Of a stretch of DNA of 64,000 nucleotides, positions 21,828-34,721 are shown one piece after another. The stretch spans positions 94,406,810-94,470,809 of the forward strand of contig NC_079489.1 of NCBI RefSeq assembly GCF_020520425.1. The letters run 5' to 3'. Position 1 is the stretch's first letter; each line of letters begins with the position of its first letter. A program made the translations under genes and the position numbers. The notes under the pieces were generated by a model that was not told the origin of the DNA, did no database searches, and was given only the letters and a program-made list of their open reading frames with translations. The DNA is from Spinacia oleracea (Eukaryota; Streptophyta; Magnoliopsida; Caryophyllales; Amaranthaceae).

Positions 21828-24650
21828 TCTTATTATTTTCATAATCTAAATTGCATAAACATGGTTAAATATTACAAATTTGCAAGAATTAAAAGGGGTG
21901 ATTAATTTTCGTAATTGTTAATTAATTGCAAATTGCGTTTATTTAATTATACGTACGCAGTTTTTCGGCAGTTTCTTCGTTACTCATCCAAATCGAGTGA
22001 TTTTTGTGTCAATTCCGCATGTAAAAGGCATTCTAAAATTTTGACAAAAATAGTATTTTTCTGCCGAACCCAGAATTCTCAAATTCGAAGCCTAACTATG
22101 ACTTTTCGAAGGTTTTAGTTTTTCGAATGCAAAATTTCGTAAATTTAAGATGTTAAATTAAATATTTGCGATTCTTGTTGATAAATCTTGAATTTTTGAT
22201 TGACCTACTGCATATGTTTAACAAGTTTGAATGCCTAGTCTTGTTAATTATGCAATCTAATTTGTAATTATGATTAATTTGTTGAAAATTGAATACTTTA
22301 GAATTAATTTGATTTTCATAATTAATTGTAATTTAATTAGAAACCTATGATTAAAAACCACCATAAAAATTGTAAATTTACGATAAATTTTAAATTTTTA
22401 TGACCTAGACTTGAATCCATAACAATCGGAAATCAATTGGATAATAAATTTTCGATTTTTTCGCCCTAAAATTATGAAATTAATATTATTTATTAATTTG
22501 TCATTAATTTTAAATATAAATTTTAAATTTTTATGCGATTCGTTCATATAACTTGCACGCACAAAGCAATGGACGCTTCGTGTTACCCTTAAGGGGTGTT
22601 GCATAATGCGGGCATGCGACGACGAGCAAGGGAGCTCGTCGCCCATGCGGCACGAATGCAATGAGCAAGGGCGTAGTGCACGAGCACAAGGCAGCAGCCT
22701 TGCCTTGTGTCGTGTGCCACGACCAATGGACGAATGGGCATGGGCGTAGGGCGAGCCAAGGCAATCGCGTGTGGGCAGCAAGCGAGCTGCGCCACAACGC
22801 GCGCTGCCTCGCACAAGAGCGCGCAGCCTCGCGCGCAGCGAGCGCAAGCTCGCGTGCCACGAGCGCTGCGCCTAGCATTGCTCGCACGCACAGCGAGCGA
22901 TGTCGCCCGCCCAGCGAGCGATGTCGCGCGCCCAGCGAGCGATGGCTCGCGCGCACAGCGAGCGATGTCGCCCGCCCAGCGAGCGATGTCGCGCGCCCAG
23001 CGAGCGATGGCTCGCGCGCCCAGCGAGCGATGTCGCGCGCCCAGCGAGCGATGTCGCGCGCGCACTGCGAGCGATAGCTCGCGTGCGATGAGCGCTGGCG
23101 CGCGCAGCGAGCACCAATGCGTGCGGAGGCTTGCGATAGGGATGCAGCAGCTATGCGACGAGCGCATGGGCTGCGCGCACATGGCCAGCAATGGCTGTGT
23201 GCGTACGGCCCATGGGCATGCAATGCGTAGGGTGTTTGCGTTACGATTAGATCGTTTTGAATGTTTAATTTGAAAATTTCAGTTCACGTAATTTTAATTA
23301 ATTTTAAAATTAATAATTTAAATTATTTTCTTGGATTTTAATTTTGAATATTATAATTATAATAAATGTAATTTATTCTAATTATTTTACTAAAATTAAA
23401 ATCATGAATTAATTTAAATGCGACTGAAATTAAATTAAACTTTTTGGATTCAATTATAAATTTATATGAGCTTTAAATTTTAATTAAATTTGTATGTTTC
23501 CGGTTAGACTAGAAATACATTTTTATGTTTAAAATTGGTAAAGCATATGAATTTATTGGTTTAAGTGGGAGCGCTTTTTAGTCATAAACTCTTGATTAGG
23601 TCTACAAATCCTTAAGGTTAAAACAACTTGATTAGAATTAATAAGGACTGAATAATTGGTAGATTATTGGTGCCCTTGATTAATTGCTGCAAATGTTTAC
23701 GTGATGCATAATGTGTTTTACTAACCAGCTATGTGGGCCATTCATGATAATGAATGGGTGAATGGTATATATTGTATATGTACTGTTTTGCAGGTTATGA
23801 AGTGACTAGTATGGCCCAAATAGGATAGAAAATATGGTCTGCGTACCATTAATTTGAATGTAATTGGTCTAAAGTGCCAAAGTTATTTTTCAATTCAAAT
23901 ATGGTCTGCGAACCATCAAATAGTTGTAATTAGTTATAGCTTATCCTATTTGAAGAAAATGGTGCCTCCCACGGAGATTTTCAAGACGGACTTTGAAGTC
24001 AAAGCTTCAAGATGAAGTCGGGCCATACTAGATCACAAATATCTTATGCATGTTTTAAGTTATTTATTGCTTTAAATATGTCTTAAAATGCATGAGATCA
24101 AAAGCTTGATTATGTTGCATGATTAAGGATTTTAGTTCACTTAAAATCTAACCAACATAGTAAGAGCTTAAGTTCCAAACTTAAAAATTGAGTTAAAAGG
24201 TGCCATGCCAAAATATACACTTGCTTGGATATCCTTTACATCAATCTAGTAATAGTTTTCGCTCAGCGAGGTGTTACTTATTGGTCCTAAAGGGGCAAGG
24301 TACACAAATAATTGTGAGTACATGTTAGTTTTGGTGAAACTCAACGATATAAGTAAGGAGTCCTTTTATGTCGTGGCAAAATCGATAGGTTTACCTAATA
24401 AGTTCTTAGACGTACCTATCAACCAAGAATAGTTTCTAGACTATTAGCAAAAGGCTTTTGCTTACCTAAGATGTTTTAGGATTAAGTCGACAAACTGTGC
24501 TTAGTTCTTCAATGATTTTAGGGTCTTGGAATCATTTTATTCACACCTGCCGGAACAATAAAATCGAATAAAATGTTAATAACTTGTTTGAATTGCATGG
24601 TTGCTTTAATTTCAAGTTATTATTCATGATAAATGTTTAGACTTTGCATG
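21828..24650 (+). other. Leader of the inner Copia with GC-rich minisatellite
   Basis: A long non-coding leader homologous to 31941-34706. AT-rich flanks surround a GC island (about 22600-23240). Its core (22890-23075) is a tandem array of a 21-base CGAGCGATGTCGCGCGCCCAG-like unit, about nine copies. Reading frames there are open on both strands only because the unit length is a multiple of three. Confidence 0.8.
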
Positions 24651-27600
24651 CTTCAATGTATGTTTTAATTATTGTTTATAATTAAATATCTTGCACTGCA
24701 ATAAATCCTTTTAGAAAGGTAACAGTAAATTTCCTCGATTGGTAGTGAATCCAAGAACGATTCACGGAAATGAGAGAAAGTGAGCAATTTAAAATGTACG
24801 TTTCTTTTAGCGACTTTTATGGTTGTTTTCGAAGATCAAAATCGAATGGCAAACCAATTGGTGCTTGTGAATTCAAAATACAATGTAGTTTTGAGATCAT
24901 AAAGCATTGAGTTTAATACGCTCAGCTTTACCAATGGTTAACAACCTAATATCTTTGTCCATTTAATTCTCGAATGAGTCTAGTCCCTAGACATTCGAAT
25001 AGATCGATACTTAGAGAACTTTAGAAGCTTCTGGTAAGATCATCTGGTTGAACCAAAATATTCAACATAAATTAAAATGGAAAAGAACCTTGTTGGTGAC
25101 ATTGGACATGTCTAACAAAGTATAAAAGTCAACACTAAAGAATTCAATTCTTAAGACTATAAGAAAGGGTACAAGAAATAGGAAAACAAAGGAACATATG
25201 AAAGGAATTTACGATTCCGTTTCTACCTATAAGTTTATGTTTAAAGAGAAGTGACCTAGCAATCAAACTTCCTTGGTATCATATACCGCTTGAGGATCTT
25301 ACTTCGGTAATAACTCAAACAATGGAAGCTAGGATACACTAATGACCTACAAGTGGGAAATGAAGCATGGCAATGCTACATTAATTGTAGGGTCATCTAG
25401 TTTGTTTTAAGTCATTTCAAAGGCTGGAACTTAATGGCTATTTTGTTCCATAATCAGCATACCTAAATTTCTGCTTCAAACACAGAAAGACTCACATTCA
25501 GAAGAACAAAAACAATGCTTGTTTGTTTGTTTATTTGAATGAAATGGTCAATTACAGGTTGAGTCAATATGCTTGATTAAAACAAACAACTCTTTAAAGA
25601 ACTTTACTAGGTTCAAATCAACCCCTTGATTTGAGTTCCACAAATCTTTGGCATTGTTGCTTAGACCATATCAACAAGTTAACATTCATAAGCTCTATTT
25701 TGATGGACTTCTGAAAGTTGATTGATTTCTAGATCATTTTAAGACAACTAGTCTTACTTGTTGAAAGTAACAAAAGATATGAACTATTGTTAGAACGCCT
25801 AGACAATGGAGTTCAAAGCTAAAGAAAGATTTTATGACTTTATTATTTCACATGGATTTGAGTGAATATTGGTTTATTTACTCAAATGTGATATAAGTTG
25901 AATCTGTTTGGCTAGTTCAAAGATTCAGAAGTATAAAATCCACTTGGCAAGAAATCATAAAGATCTAGGTTAGATCATGTTGATGATTACTTGAGACCAA
26001 ATATGATCATCAATGATTGTGTGTTATAATTTCACAATCTAGGTCCATAAGATATGGCATATCTACGTTGGAATGATCGAAGTCAATTAGTACTTGATTC
26101 GATCAATGATGAATCATAAAGACTTTTCCTATAATTTCTAAAACAAAATGCTCAACTACCACCAAACTAAACCAAATTCGTCAAAGCTATTGAAAAGTAA
26201 TTTCAGAATATCTTTTCATAATATATCTAAAGAGTTCTTAAACACAGTGGGAGCTTAGTGTTTGTTATTCAACAAACTAAGGTCCAAGTATAGATATATG
26301 TTTCATTGTGATGAGACACAAGGGTATTGTTTCTACCACGAATTTTTGAGAACATAATGTTTGTTTGCTCGAAATAATGTCCTTTTGGAGGTTCGTTTCC
26401 AAAATGACAAGTGGGAGAAAATAGACCTCGAAAGTTTTCGAGGCGAACAACAAACATAAACGGACATTCCGGAGGCTTTTCGAAGTGCTTCAGAAAATCC
26501 GAACTTATTCTATAAGGACTTTACAAGTGGCTTTAAAGAATAGACATCTCTTAGAAGACTTTACAAGTGCTTCAAGGAGAATAGAATATTCAAAGGACTT
26601 TCAAGTGGCTATTGATATTCTATTGTTTGATGTTCTATACCCAAGTAGGCATAGAGTTCAAGTCACTGAAACTATGAGATTCTTCTATTAGATAGTGAAG
26701 AAACATGGAATTCAGGTCACTGAAACTATGCAATTCTTCTATTAGATAGTGAAGAAACCTACAACTTGCAGTCAAACTATTATCATATAGATTAATGAGT
26801 TTGTGACTTGTAAGAAAGCTATGACGAAATATAGATTCCCTAAAATGGTTAGAGGCCATATATAGACTATATGTTTAAATGGTTAGAGGCCATAAAACAT
26901 ACTCAATGTTTTGATGACAAAAATTGAAATTTTGTTGATTTGCAAGAATAGTTTCACACCTATTGGTTGCAAGTTTGTTTTAAGGATAAAAACCATCAAA
27001 CATGGAATTGTGTTCACGCACAAAGCTAGATTAGTTGCTAAAGGTTACAAGCAAATTCATGGCATGGATTGTGTTGAAACCTCATGCAAAATCGTAATAC
27101 TTAAGTCTATAATTCAAGCAATGATTGCATATTAGTACATATGGATGACAAAACGTATTCCTCGGTCAAATGTTGGAATATAATATGTACATGGTATGTC
27201 ATAGAATTTGTGGATCCAAATAAATGCTTGAAAAGAAAGCTAGCTTACGAAATCTAAGTACAGATTTAAGCAAGCAATTGGGAGTTGGAACTGTATTTTA
27301 GTGAAGCTAATAAGTATTTTAGTTTCATAAAATGTACATGATTCTTATAGATGTATAAGAAGTTTAGTGGGAGTACGTAAAACTTAATTGGTCCTATGTG
27401 TATCACACACATATCTCTCTATTGTGAAATAACATTCAAATGCTAAATACTTAGATTTGAGATTATTCATCAATGACGGACCAAGGCGAAACTTAGTACA
27501 TACTGGGTATTAAGATCTATTTACAAAGATCTTATGATATTGTTTTGGATTAAGTAAATGGCATTTACTAAATCAAACACGAAAGTCTCCATTGGAGATA

Positions 27601-28680
27601 TTCGACCCATGTGAATAAATCTAAGTAAAGGATGTTTGAACTATGTATAAGCATTTACTAAGTTAAACATCAAAGGATCTAAATAAGATTCTTAACCTAT
27701 ATTATATGTCAAAGAATTTAGCTGAATTTAGTATCTACTGAAACTAGATAAGCTAAAGTTACATGAATAGAATTCAATTGGGAATTATTCTGCAAAAGAA
27801 TTTATCATGTATGATATAATATGAGGATCGCCAAAAACGTATCGTATGACTTTAGCCATGACGAACATATACCAATCTCTATTGATCTAAGTAAAGATCA
27901 ACTAGATTGAGATCAAGAATACTTATGGTACTTGAAAAGGTACATAGGAATAGTTCTTGATTCAAGGAAATAAAGATATGCTAAATATTGATGCTACACG
28001 CATAAACACTGGCAAAGGATCAAGCAAGACCCTTTGGAGTTAACCATTGATAAGGACGAGCTATAGAGCATCGTGTTTTGAAATGGCAACATGGATTGGA
28101 GACCATGAGTTGTTGCGTGGGAAATTAAAATATTAATTTCTATGTTCTAAGATATAGTTGGAGAGTCTTCCACATATCTATGAACTGCTTGGATAGGTAA
28201 ATCCAAACAAAGCATCACTAGCAACCTATACAGTTGAAGTAAAAGTAATTATTGCCTAAGAAGCAATAAAACAGGGTTGTTTAAAGTTCTTCACTGAACT
28301 TGGGTAGATCACCTATCTGCTGGCTTGATGGTTCTTCATTGAAAATGCGTAGAACCACTCTTGAAGCAAGAAAAACGTCTGCTAACTTAATGGTTCTTCA
28401 TTGCAAAATGAGTAAAACCACCATCGAAGTAAGAAAGACTAGATCACATAATAAACAAACTCGAAAAGATCTTATCATCATATCTCGAAGAACATTCGAT
28501 GAAAAGGATATTAAGATTGGCAAAGCATGATAACTAAACCTATGCAACAAGTGAGAAGCAACACTCACGTTGTAGCACTGGAAATCAAGCATAGCTTTGA
28601 ATTCCATGAACTGTTTTAAAGATGGGTTTGAGGCCCATGGTTGTAAAACAATGGGGTTAAACATTTATCATATATGAAAT
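24651..28680 (+). pseudogene. Decayed Copia coding region
   Basis: No frame stays open, but pol remnants occur in the expected order: a post-integrase segment (about 26395-26450, matching 19160-19215 of the outer element), an RT segment (26950-27110, IGCKFV, KARLVAKGYKQIHGMD), and a degraded RNase H segment (about 28205-28265). Stops and indels are dense. Gag is not recognisable. This contrasts sharply with the nearly identical LTRs. Confidence 0.75.
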
Positions 28681-29467
28681 GTATTTTCATATTCCATTTA
28701 ATCTTGGTTTAGTATTAAATGATGAGTCCCTTCAATTTGACAATATATTCAAGATAGACTGTCAGGACCAGTCCTGTGACTAAGAAATGTCTATCAAGTG
28801 AACTTGAATGTCAAAGGTTGAAAATGGTCCCTAATCGGAGTTTTCTATAAAATTGGACGCATAGAAAACGTTAGACGATTAGAATGCAAGATGACTAGTA
28901 GTTCTGTTTCTTGAACTATGTGGACATGGCAATGTCATAATCATTTGCATAGATACTTACTTTGGGAAGACTAGTATCGGACAAGACCTATGAAACTTTA
29001 CTGTAAGAGATGAAAGTCTGTCATAAGTAAATTTCATTAAATTATTAGACACTAAATCCTCAATACCTGAGTGATTTGAAGATTACTTGTTTGAGAACTG
29101 GTTGCTTTGACGTTGACCAACCGTCGCACCGTAAAAGGAGGCTATAAAGGCAACGCTCAGGTAATCACCTATCAAACGAAGTCTAATCTCAAGATCGCAA
29201 GATTGGGATTGTCCTCCCATAAATCGGGATGAGATGCTTAAAAGTTGTACAAGGCCACTCGGAGAGCTAGAAACTGTGAAATGCATGGCCGTGCTCGGAT
29301 GAATCATAGGCTATGATTATCTGTTTATTTGATCAGTTGAACTCTGAAACCGAGGAACACCTCTGGACATAATAAGGATGACAACTCTTACCTTATGTTC
29401 AAGAGCAAGCATCGAGCGACAAAGGAATTAGGAAATGCACACTTGTCCCTAAGGACAAGTGGGAGAC
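28681..29467 (+). other. 3' region and polypurine tract of the inner Copia
   Basis: Non-coding, highly similar to 16499-17260 reversed. It ends in the purine tract AAGTGGGAGAC before the LTR at 29468. An antisense 74-codon frame (29083-29307, minus) matches the one in the outer element at all but a few residues. Confidence 0.8.
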
Positions 29468-30945
29468 TGAAGGAAATAATGCCCTTGGTCCAAGTATGCA
29501 TTCTATGTTAAGTCTAATAAATGCGGTTCAGTATTAATTAACAAGTTAATAATTCAGTGAGATCAAGTGAGCTGAATGCCTAGCTAGAGGCCGCTTCAGT
29601 TCAAGTGGAATTAATGATATTAATCCACAGCTTACTCTTGACTGAACCCGTAGGGTCACACAAATAGTACGTAAACGGATCAAGTATTTAATGGAATTAA
29701 ATACTCCATCTATGAATATTCGGAACCGACGGATCTTGGTTTCAGTGGGAGCTAAGATCGTCACAGGCAAGGAATGAATACTCCGGAAACGATGATATTG
29801 CCGGAAACGGAAATATGGATCGTATCGGAAATATAAATATTATCCAAGTCGTAAATGTTGCCGGAAACGGAAACATGGTACGTGTCGGAAAATATTATCG
29901 GAAATGGAAATATTGCCAGAATCGGAAATATTGCCGGAAACGGAAATATTGTCAGAATCGGAAATATTACCGGAATCGGAAAATAATTCCGGAAACGGAA
30001 ATATTAAATATTTGTTCGAAACGGAAATTAATTCCGGAATCGGAAATATTAAATATTGTTCGTATCGGAAATGAATTCCGGAATCGGAAAATTTAATCGG
30101 AAGCGCATCGTACGAATAAGCATCGGACGAGGCCTGCCGGACGAGGCCCAGCACGAAGCCAGGCCATCGCCCAGCAAGCCAAGCGCGCCGCACAAACAGC
30201 CATGCCAGGCCCAGCGCAAGGCCAGGCCCAGCGCAAGGCCAGGCCCAGCAGGCTGCGCGCAGCGCGCAGCGCGCACAGCGCGCACAGCACGCGCAGCGCG
30301 CAGCGCGCACAGCGCGCAGCGCGCACAGCGCGCACAGCACGCGCAGCGCGCGCGGGCGCTGAGTGGGCTGCTGCTCGCGCGCACGCATGGGGCCCATCGT
30401 GGCTGCCGTGCGTGTGTGTGCAAGTGTTTGTGTTCGTGCACGTTTCCTAAAACATGCAGAGTTCGGTTAATGATTAAATTCCTAATTCTATTTGATAAAT
30501 TAATTAAATTAGAGTTCTTGTAGGATTCTAGGTTTAATTAATTTGTATCTGAATAGGATTTCGATTCCCTTTCCATACCGCTATAAATATGAGGCTAGGG
30601 CTCACAATTTATAACACAAGTTTAAAAGTATTCAAAGTGAGTTTTTAAGAGAAAAATTCAGTCACACATTTGCCTATAAAGTGCCGAAAATAATAGTACC
30701 TTAAGGGCGATTCTAGTTGGTCAATCTTAAGGCGGATCCGGACGTGCTGTGGACTATCTACGGAGGGACGACACTTGGAGTCCTAAAGACTTGTTCTTGT
30801 TCGGTTCGGGCGCAGCTAGGGAAGGCACGCAACAAAGAGTATGCATCTAATCTATGCTAAATGATTATGTGTAAATAATATGTTTTCCTGGGTTTATGGT
30901 TTTTCCGCATGATTTATGAATTGTCATATGTATCATAACCTCACA
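29468..30945 (+). repeat. 3' LTR of the inner Copia
   Basis: A 1478-base repeat matching 20361-21812. It differs by about six substitutions, by one extra copy of a 20-base GCGCAAGGCCAGGCCCA-type unit near 30210-30240 and by a longer GC-rich array (about 30250-30350). Confidence 0.95.
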
Positions 30946-30950
30946 AGGTC

Positions 30951-31940
30951 GACTTCACCCTTGCTTAACTTTCTACTTCTTCTTAGTCCCTGTGGATTGG
31001 AACATAAGTGTGAGCCACAACCTGTATCTAATACCCAAGAAGTTGAATTAGCAAGTATACAGTCTATAACGAAAATACCTGAAGATGGAACGACTGTTCC
31101 GTTCTTCTGATCTTCCTTTAGCTTTGGACATTCTCTTTTGTAATGGCCTATTCCATCACAATAAAGACAGCTTGATGTGGACTTGTCCTGCTTTGATTTA
31201 GCATTGCCCTTGGACTTTCCACCTTTCTTGAACGGTCTCCTTCTAGCCTTGAGTAAATCTTTGGCTTCACAGTCCAGTATTATTTCAGCCTTTCTGACAA
31301 GGTGAACAAATTCTGCAACTGTTTCTTCTCTTGGTTCACTTAGGTATAGTTGCTTGAAGCGACCAAACCCACTGTGTAGTGAATTGAGCAAGATAGAGAC
31401 TGCCATCCTTTCGCTTATTGGTGTTCCTAGTAGACTTAGGCGATCAAAGTATGAACGCATAAGATCCACATGGAACCTCAGTGGGACGCCTACCCTCTGT
31501 TTAGTGCGAAGGAGCTGAACATGTGTTTCTTGGACCTCCATCCTATAACACCTGTTGGGAGAACTAACCTTTAGACCAGACATTGATTCAATCAACTCAT
31601 GGACGTTCAGGTCCCTGTCCTCCGTGCTTCCACGACAGATATCCCTCAGATTCTTGATGAGCGTAAAAGGTTCATAGGCTACAAACCTTCTAGCCCAATC
31701 ATCAGGGATATTGTTCAGCATGAGACTCATAACCTTTTTGAGATCCGCATCCCAGGCGTAAAATCTCTCAGGGGTCATGTCTCTGGCATAGTAGCTTGGC
31801 ATGGGATGTGACAGTACATACTCAAGTCCATTGAGTTTGACTATTTCAACTAGCTTAGCTTCCCATTCAAGAAAATTTGCCAGGTTCAGCTTGACCATAA
31901 GCTCAGAACCTATGATGATGTTTTGATTGTTGTTTGCCAT
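30951..31940 (-). pseudogene. Copia gag and protease start, separated from pol
   Basis: Minus-strand open frame of 330 codons from the ATG at 31940 (MANNNQNIIIGSELMVKL). The capsid-like region is followed by a basic stretch (KARRRPFKKGGKSKGNAK), one zinc knuckle CLYCDGIGHYKREC, and the protease active site WVLDTGCGSHL. Gag forms the cytoplasmic particle, and the knuckle binds RNA. The frame is intact up to the insertion at 30950, where it runs into the inner LTR and stops at 30933. On the other side of the insertion the same frame resumes at 20360. ATG 31940 was preferred over an upstream in-frame ATG because the conserved part begins there. Confidence 0.92.
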
Positions 31941-34706
31941 ATTTAAAACTACAATTGAAAAGAATAAACAAATAAATAACCATTCACAGTTTCTCTTAAT
32001 AAACTTAAATTCTAGCATACATGCATAATTCAATGTTTATTAAGCATTTTATTCAAGTTATGTGTTCCGGCAGGTGTGAATAAAATGATTCCAAGATCCT
32101 AAAATCATTGAAGAACTAAGCACAGTTTGTCGACTTAATCCTAAAACATCTTAGGTAAGCAAAAGCCTTTTGCTAATAGTCTAGAAACTATTCTTGGTTG
32201 ATAGGTACGTCTAAGAACTTATTAGGTAAACCTATCGATTTTGCTACGACATAAAAGGACTCCTTACTTATATCGTTGAGTTTCACCAAAACTAACATGT
32301 ACTCACAATTATTTGTGTACCTTGCCCCTTTAGGACCAATAAGTAACACCTCGCTGAGCGAAAACTATTACTAGATTGATGTACAGGATATCCAAGCAAG
32401 TGTATATTTTGGCATGGCACCTTTTAACTCAATTTTTAAGTTTGGAACTTAAGGCTCTTCCTATGTTGGTTAGATTTTAAGTGAACTAAAATCCTTAATC
32501 ATGCAACATAATCAAGCTTTTGATCTCATGCATTTTAAGACATATTTAAAAGCAATAAATAACTTAAAACATGCATAAGATAAATGTGATCTAGTATGGC
32601 CCGACTTCATCTTGAAGCTTTAACTTCAAAGTCCGTCTTGAAAATCTCCGTGGGAGGCACCATTTTCTTCAAATAGAATAAGCTATAATTAAAACTAATT
32701 ACAACTATTTGATGGTACGCAGACCATATTTGAATTGAAAAACAACTTTGGTACTTTAGACCAATTACATTCAAATTAATGGTACGCAGACCATATTTTC
32801 TATCCTATTTGGGCCATACTAGTCAGTTCATAACCTGAAAAACAGTACATATACAATATATACCATTCACCCATTCATTATCATGAATAGCCCACATAGC
32901 TGGTTAGTAAAACACATTATGCATCACGTAAACATTTGCAGCAATTAATCAAGGGCACCAATAATCTACCAATTATTCAGTCCTTATTAATTCTAATCAA
33001 GTTGTTTTAACCTTAAGGATTTGTAGACCTAATCAAGAGTTTATGACTAAAAGGGCTCCCACTTAAACCAATAAATTCATATGCTTTACTAATTTTAAAC
33101 ATAAAAATGTATTTCTAGTCTAACCGGAAACATACAAATTTAATTAAAATTTAAAGCTCATATAAATTTATAATTGAATCCAAAAAGTTTAATTTAATTT
33201 CAGTCGTATTTAAATTAATTCATGATTTTAATTTTAGTAAAATAATTAGAATAAATAAAATTTATTATAATTACAATATTCAAAATTAAAATCCAAGAAA
33301 ATAATTTAAATTATTAATTTTAAAATTAATTAAAATTACGTAAACTGAAAATTTCAAAACGATCCAATCGCAACGCCACAACCCCACGCAACGCACGCCC
33401 ATGGGCCCCACGCACACAGCCATCGCTGGCCATGTGCGCGCAGCCCATGCGCTGCGTCGCATCGCTGCTACTGCTCTCCTTCGCAAGGCATCACGCGAGC
33501 TGGTGCTCGCTGCGCGCGCCAGCACTCGATGCACGCGAGCCATCGCTCGCTGCGCTCGCTCGCCAGCGCTCGCTTCATGCGAGCCAGCGCTCGTTGCGCG
33601 TGCTCGCCAGCGCTCGCTTTATGCGGGCCATTGCTCGCTGCGCGAGGCATCGACGCTGGGCGTAGCACTCGTGGCACGCAAGCTTGCGCTCGCTGCGCGC
33701 GAGGCTCCGCACGCTTGAGCGAGGCAGTGCGCGCTGTGGCGCAGCTCGCTTGCTGCCCACACGCGACTGTTGTGCCTTGCTTTCGCCCTCGCCCATTCGT
33801 CCATTGCTCACAGCCCACGACACAAGGCAGGGCTGCTGCCTTGTGCTCGTGCACCATGGCCTTGCTCATTGCATTCGTGCCGCATGGGCGACGAGCTCCC
33901 TTGCTCGTCGTCACATGCCCGCACTATACAACACCCCTTAAGGGTAACACGTAGCGTCCATTGCTTTGTGCGTGCAAGTTATATGAGCGAATCGCATAAA
34001 ATTTAAAAAATTTATATTTAAAATTAATGACAAATTAATAAATAATATTAATTTCATAATTTTAGGGCGAAAAAATCGAAAATTTATTATTCAATTGATT
34101 TCCGATTAACATGGATTCAAGTCTAGGTCATAAAAATTTAAAATTTAACATAAATTTACAATTTTTATGATGGTTTTTAATCATAGGTATCTAATTAAAT
34201 TATAATTAATTATGAAAATCAAATTAATTCTAAATTATTCTAATTTTCAACAAATTAATCATAATTACAAATTAGATTGCATAATTAACAAGGCTAGGCA
34301 TTCAAACTTGTTAAACATATACAGTAGGTCAATCAAAAATTCAAGATTTATCAACAAGAATCGCAAATATTTAATTTAACATCTTAAATTTACGAAATTT
34401 TGCATTCGAAAAACTAAAACCTCCGAAAAGTCATAGTTAGGCTTCGAGTTTGAGAATTCTGGGTTCGGCAGAAAAATAACTATTTTTGTCAAAATTTTAG
34501 AATGACTTTTACATGCGGAATTGACACAAAAATCACTCGATTTGGATGAGTAACGAAGAAACTGCCGAAAAATTGCGTACGTATAATTAAATAAACGCAA
34601 TTTGCAATTAATTAACAATTACGAAAATTAATCACCCCTTTTAATTCTTGCAAATTTGTAATATTTAACCATGTTCATGCAATTTTAGATTATGAAAATA
34701 ATAAGA
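31941..34706 (-). other. Leader of the outer Copia
   Basis: About 2.8 kb of non-coding sequence between primer site and gag. It has a GC-rich island (about 33380-33960) of GCGAGCCATCGCTCGC-like units, related in composition but not in exact repeat to the inner element's island. Many open frames overlap there on both strands without recognisable protein character. Confidence 0.8.
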
Positions 34707-34720
34707 GGCTCGTGATACCA
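34707..34720 (-). other. Primer binding site of the outer Copia
   Basis: The minus strand reads TGGTATCACGAGCC one base inside the LTR end at 34722, the same tRNA-Met-type variant as in the inner element. Confidence 0.8.
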
Positions 34721-34721
34721 C

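Larger units (their letters stand above)
20361..30945 (+). mobile_element. Inner Copia-type retrotransposon, non-autonomous
   Basis: A 10.6-kb plus-strand element inside the outer Copia gene. LTRs are at 20361-21812 and 29468-30945, with target duplication AGGTC (20356-20360 and 30946-30950). The primer site TGGTATCACGAGCC is at 21814-21827 and the purine tract AAGTGGGAGAC lies before 29468. The leader and 3' region are homologous to those of the outer element, but the coding part is decayed throughout. The LTRs differ by about six substitutions plus a short GC-block length change, so the insertion is recent and must have used proteins from another element. Confidence 0.95.

Noticed and set aside
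22531-23273. Frames of 200-230 codons in the GC-rich leader on both strands (and at 33401-33954)
   Set aside because: Produced by a 21-base repeat in GC-rich DNA where stops are rare; peptides are simple Arg/Ala/Ser repeats.
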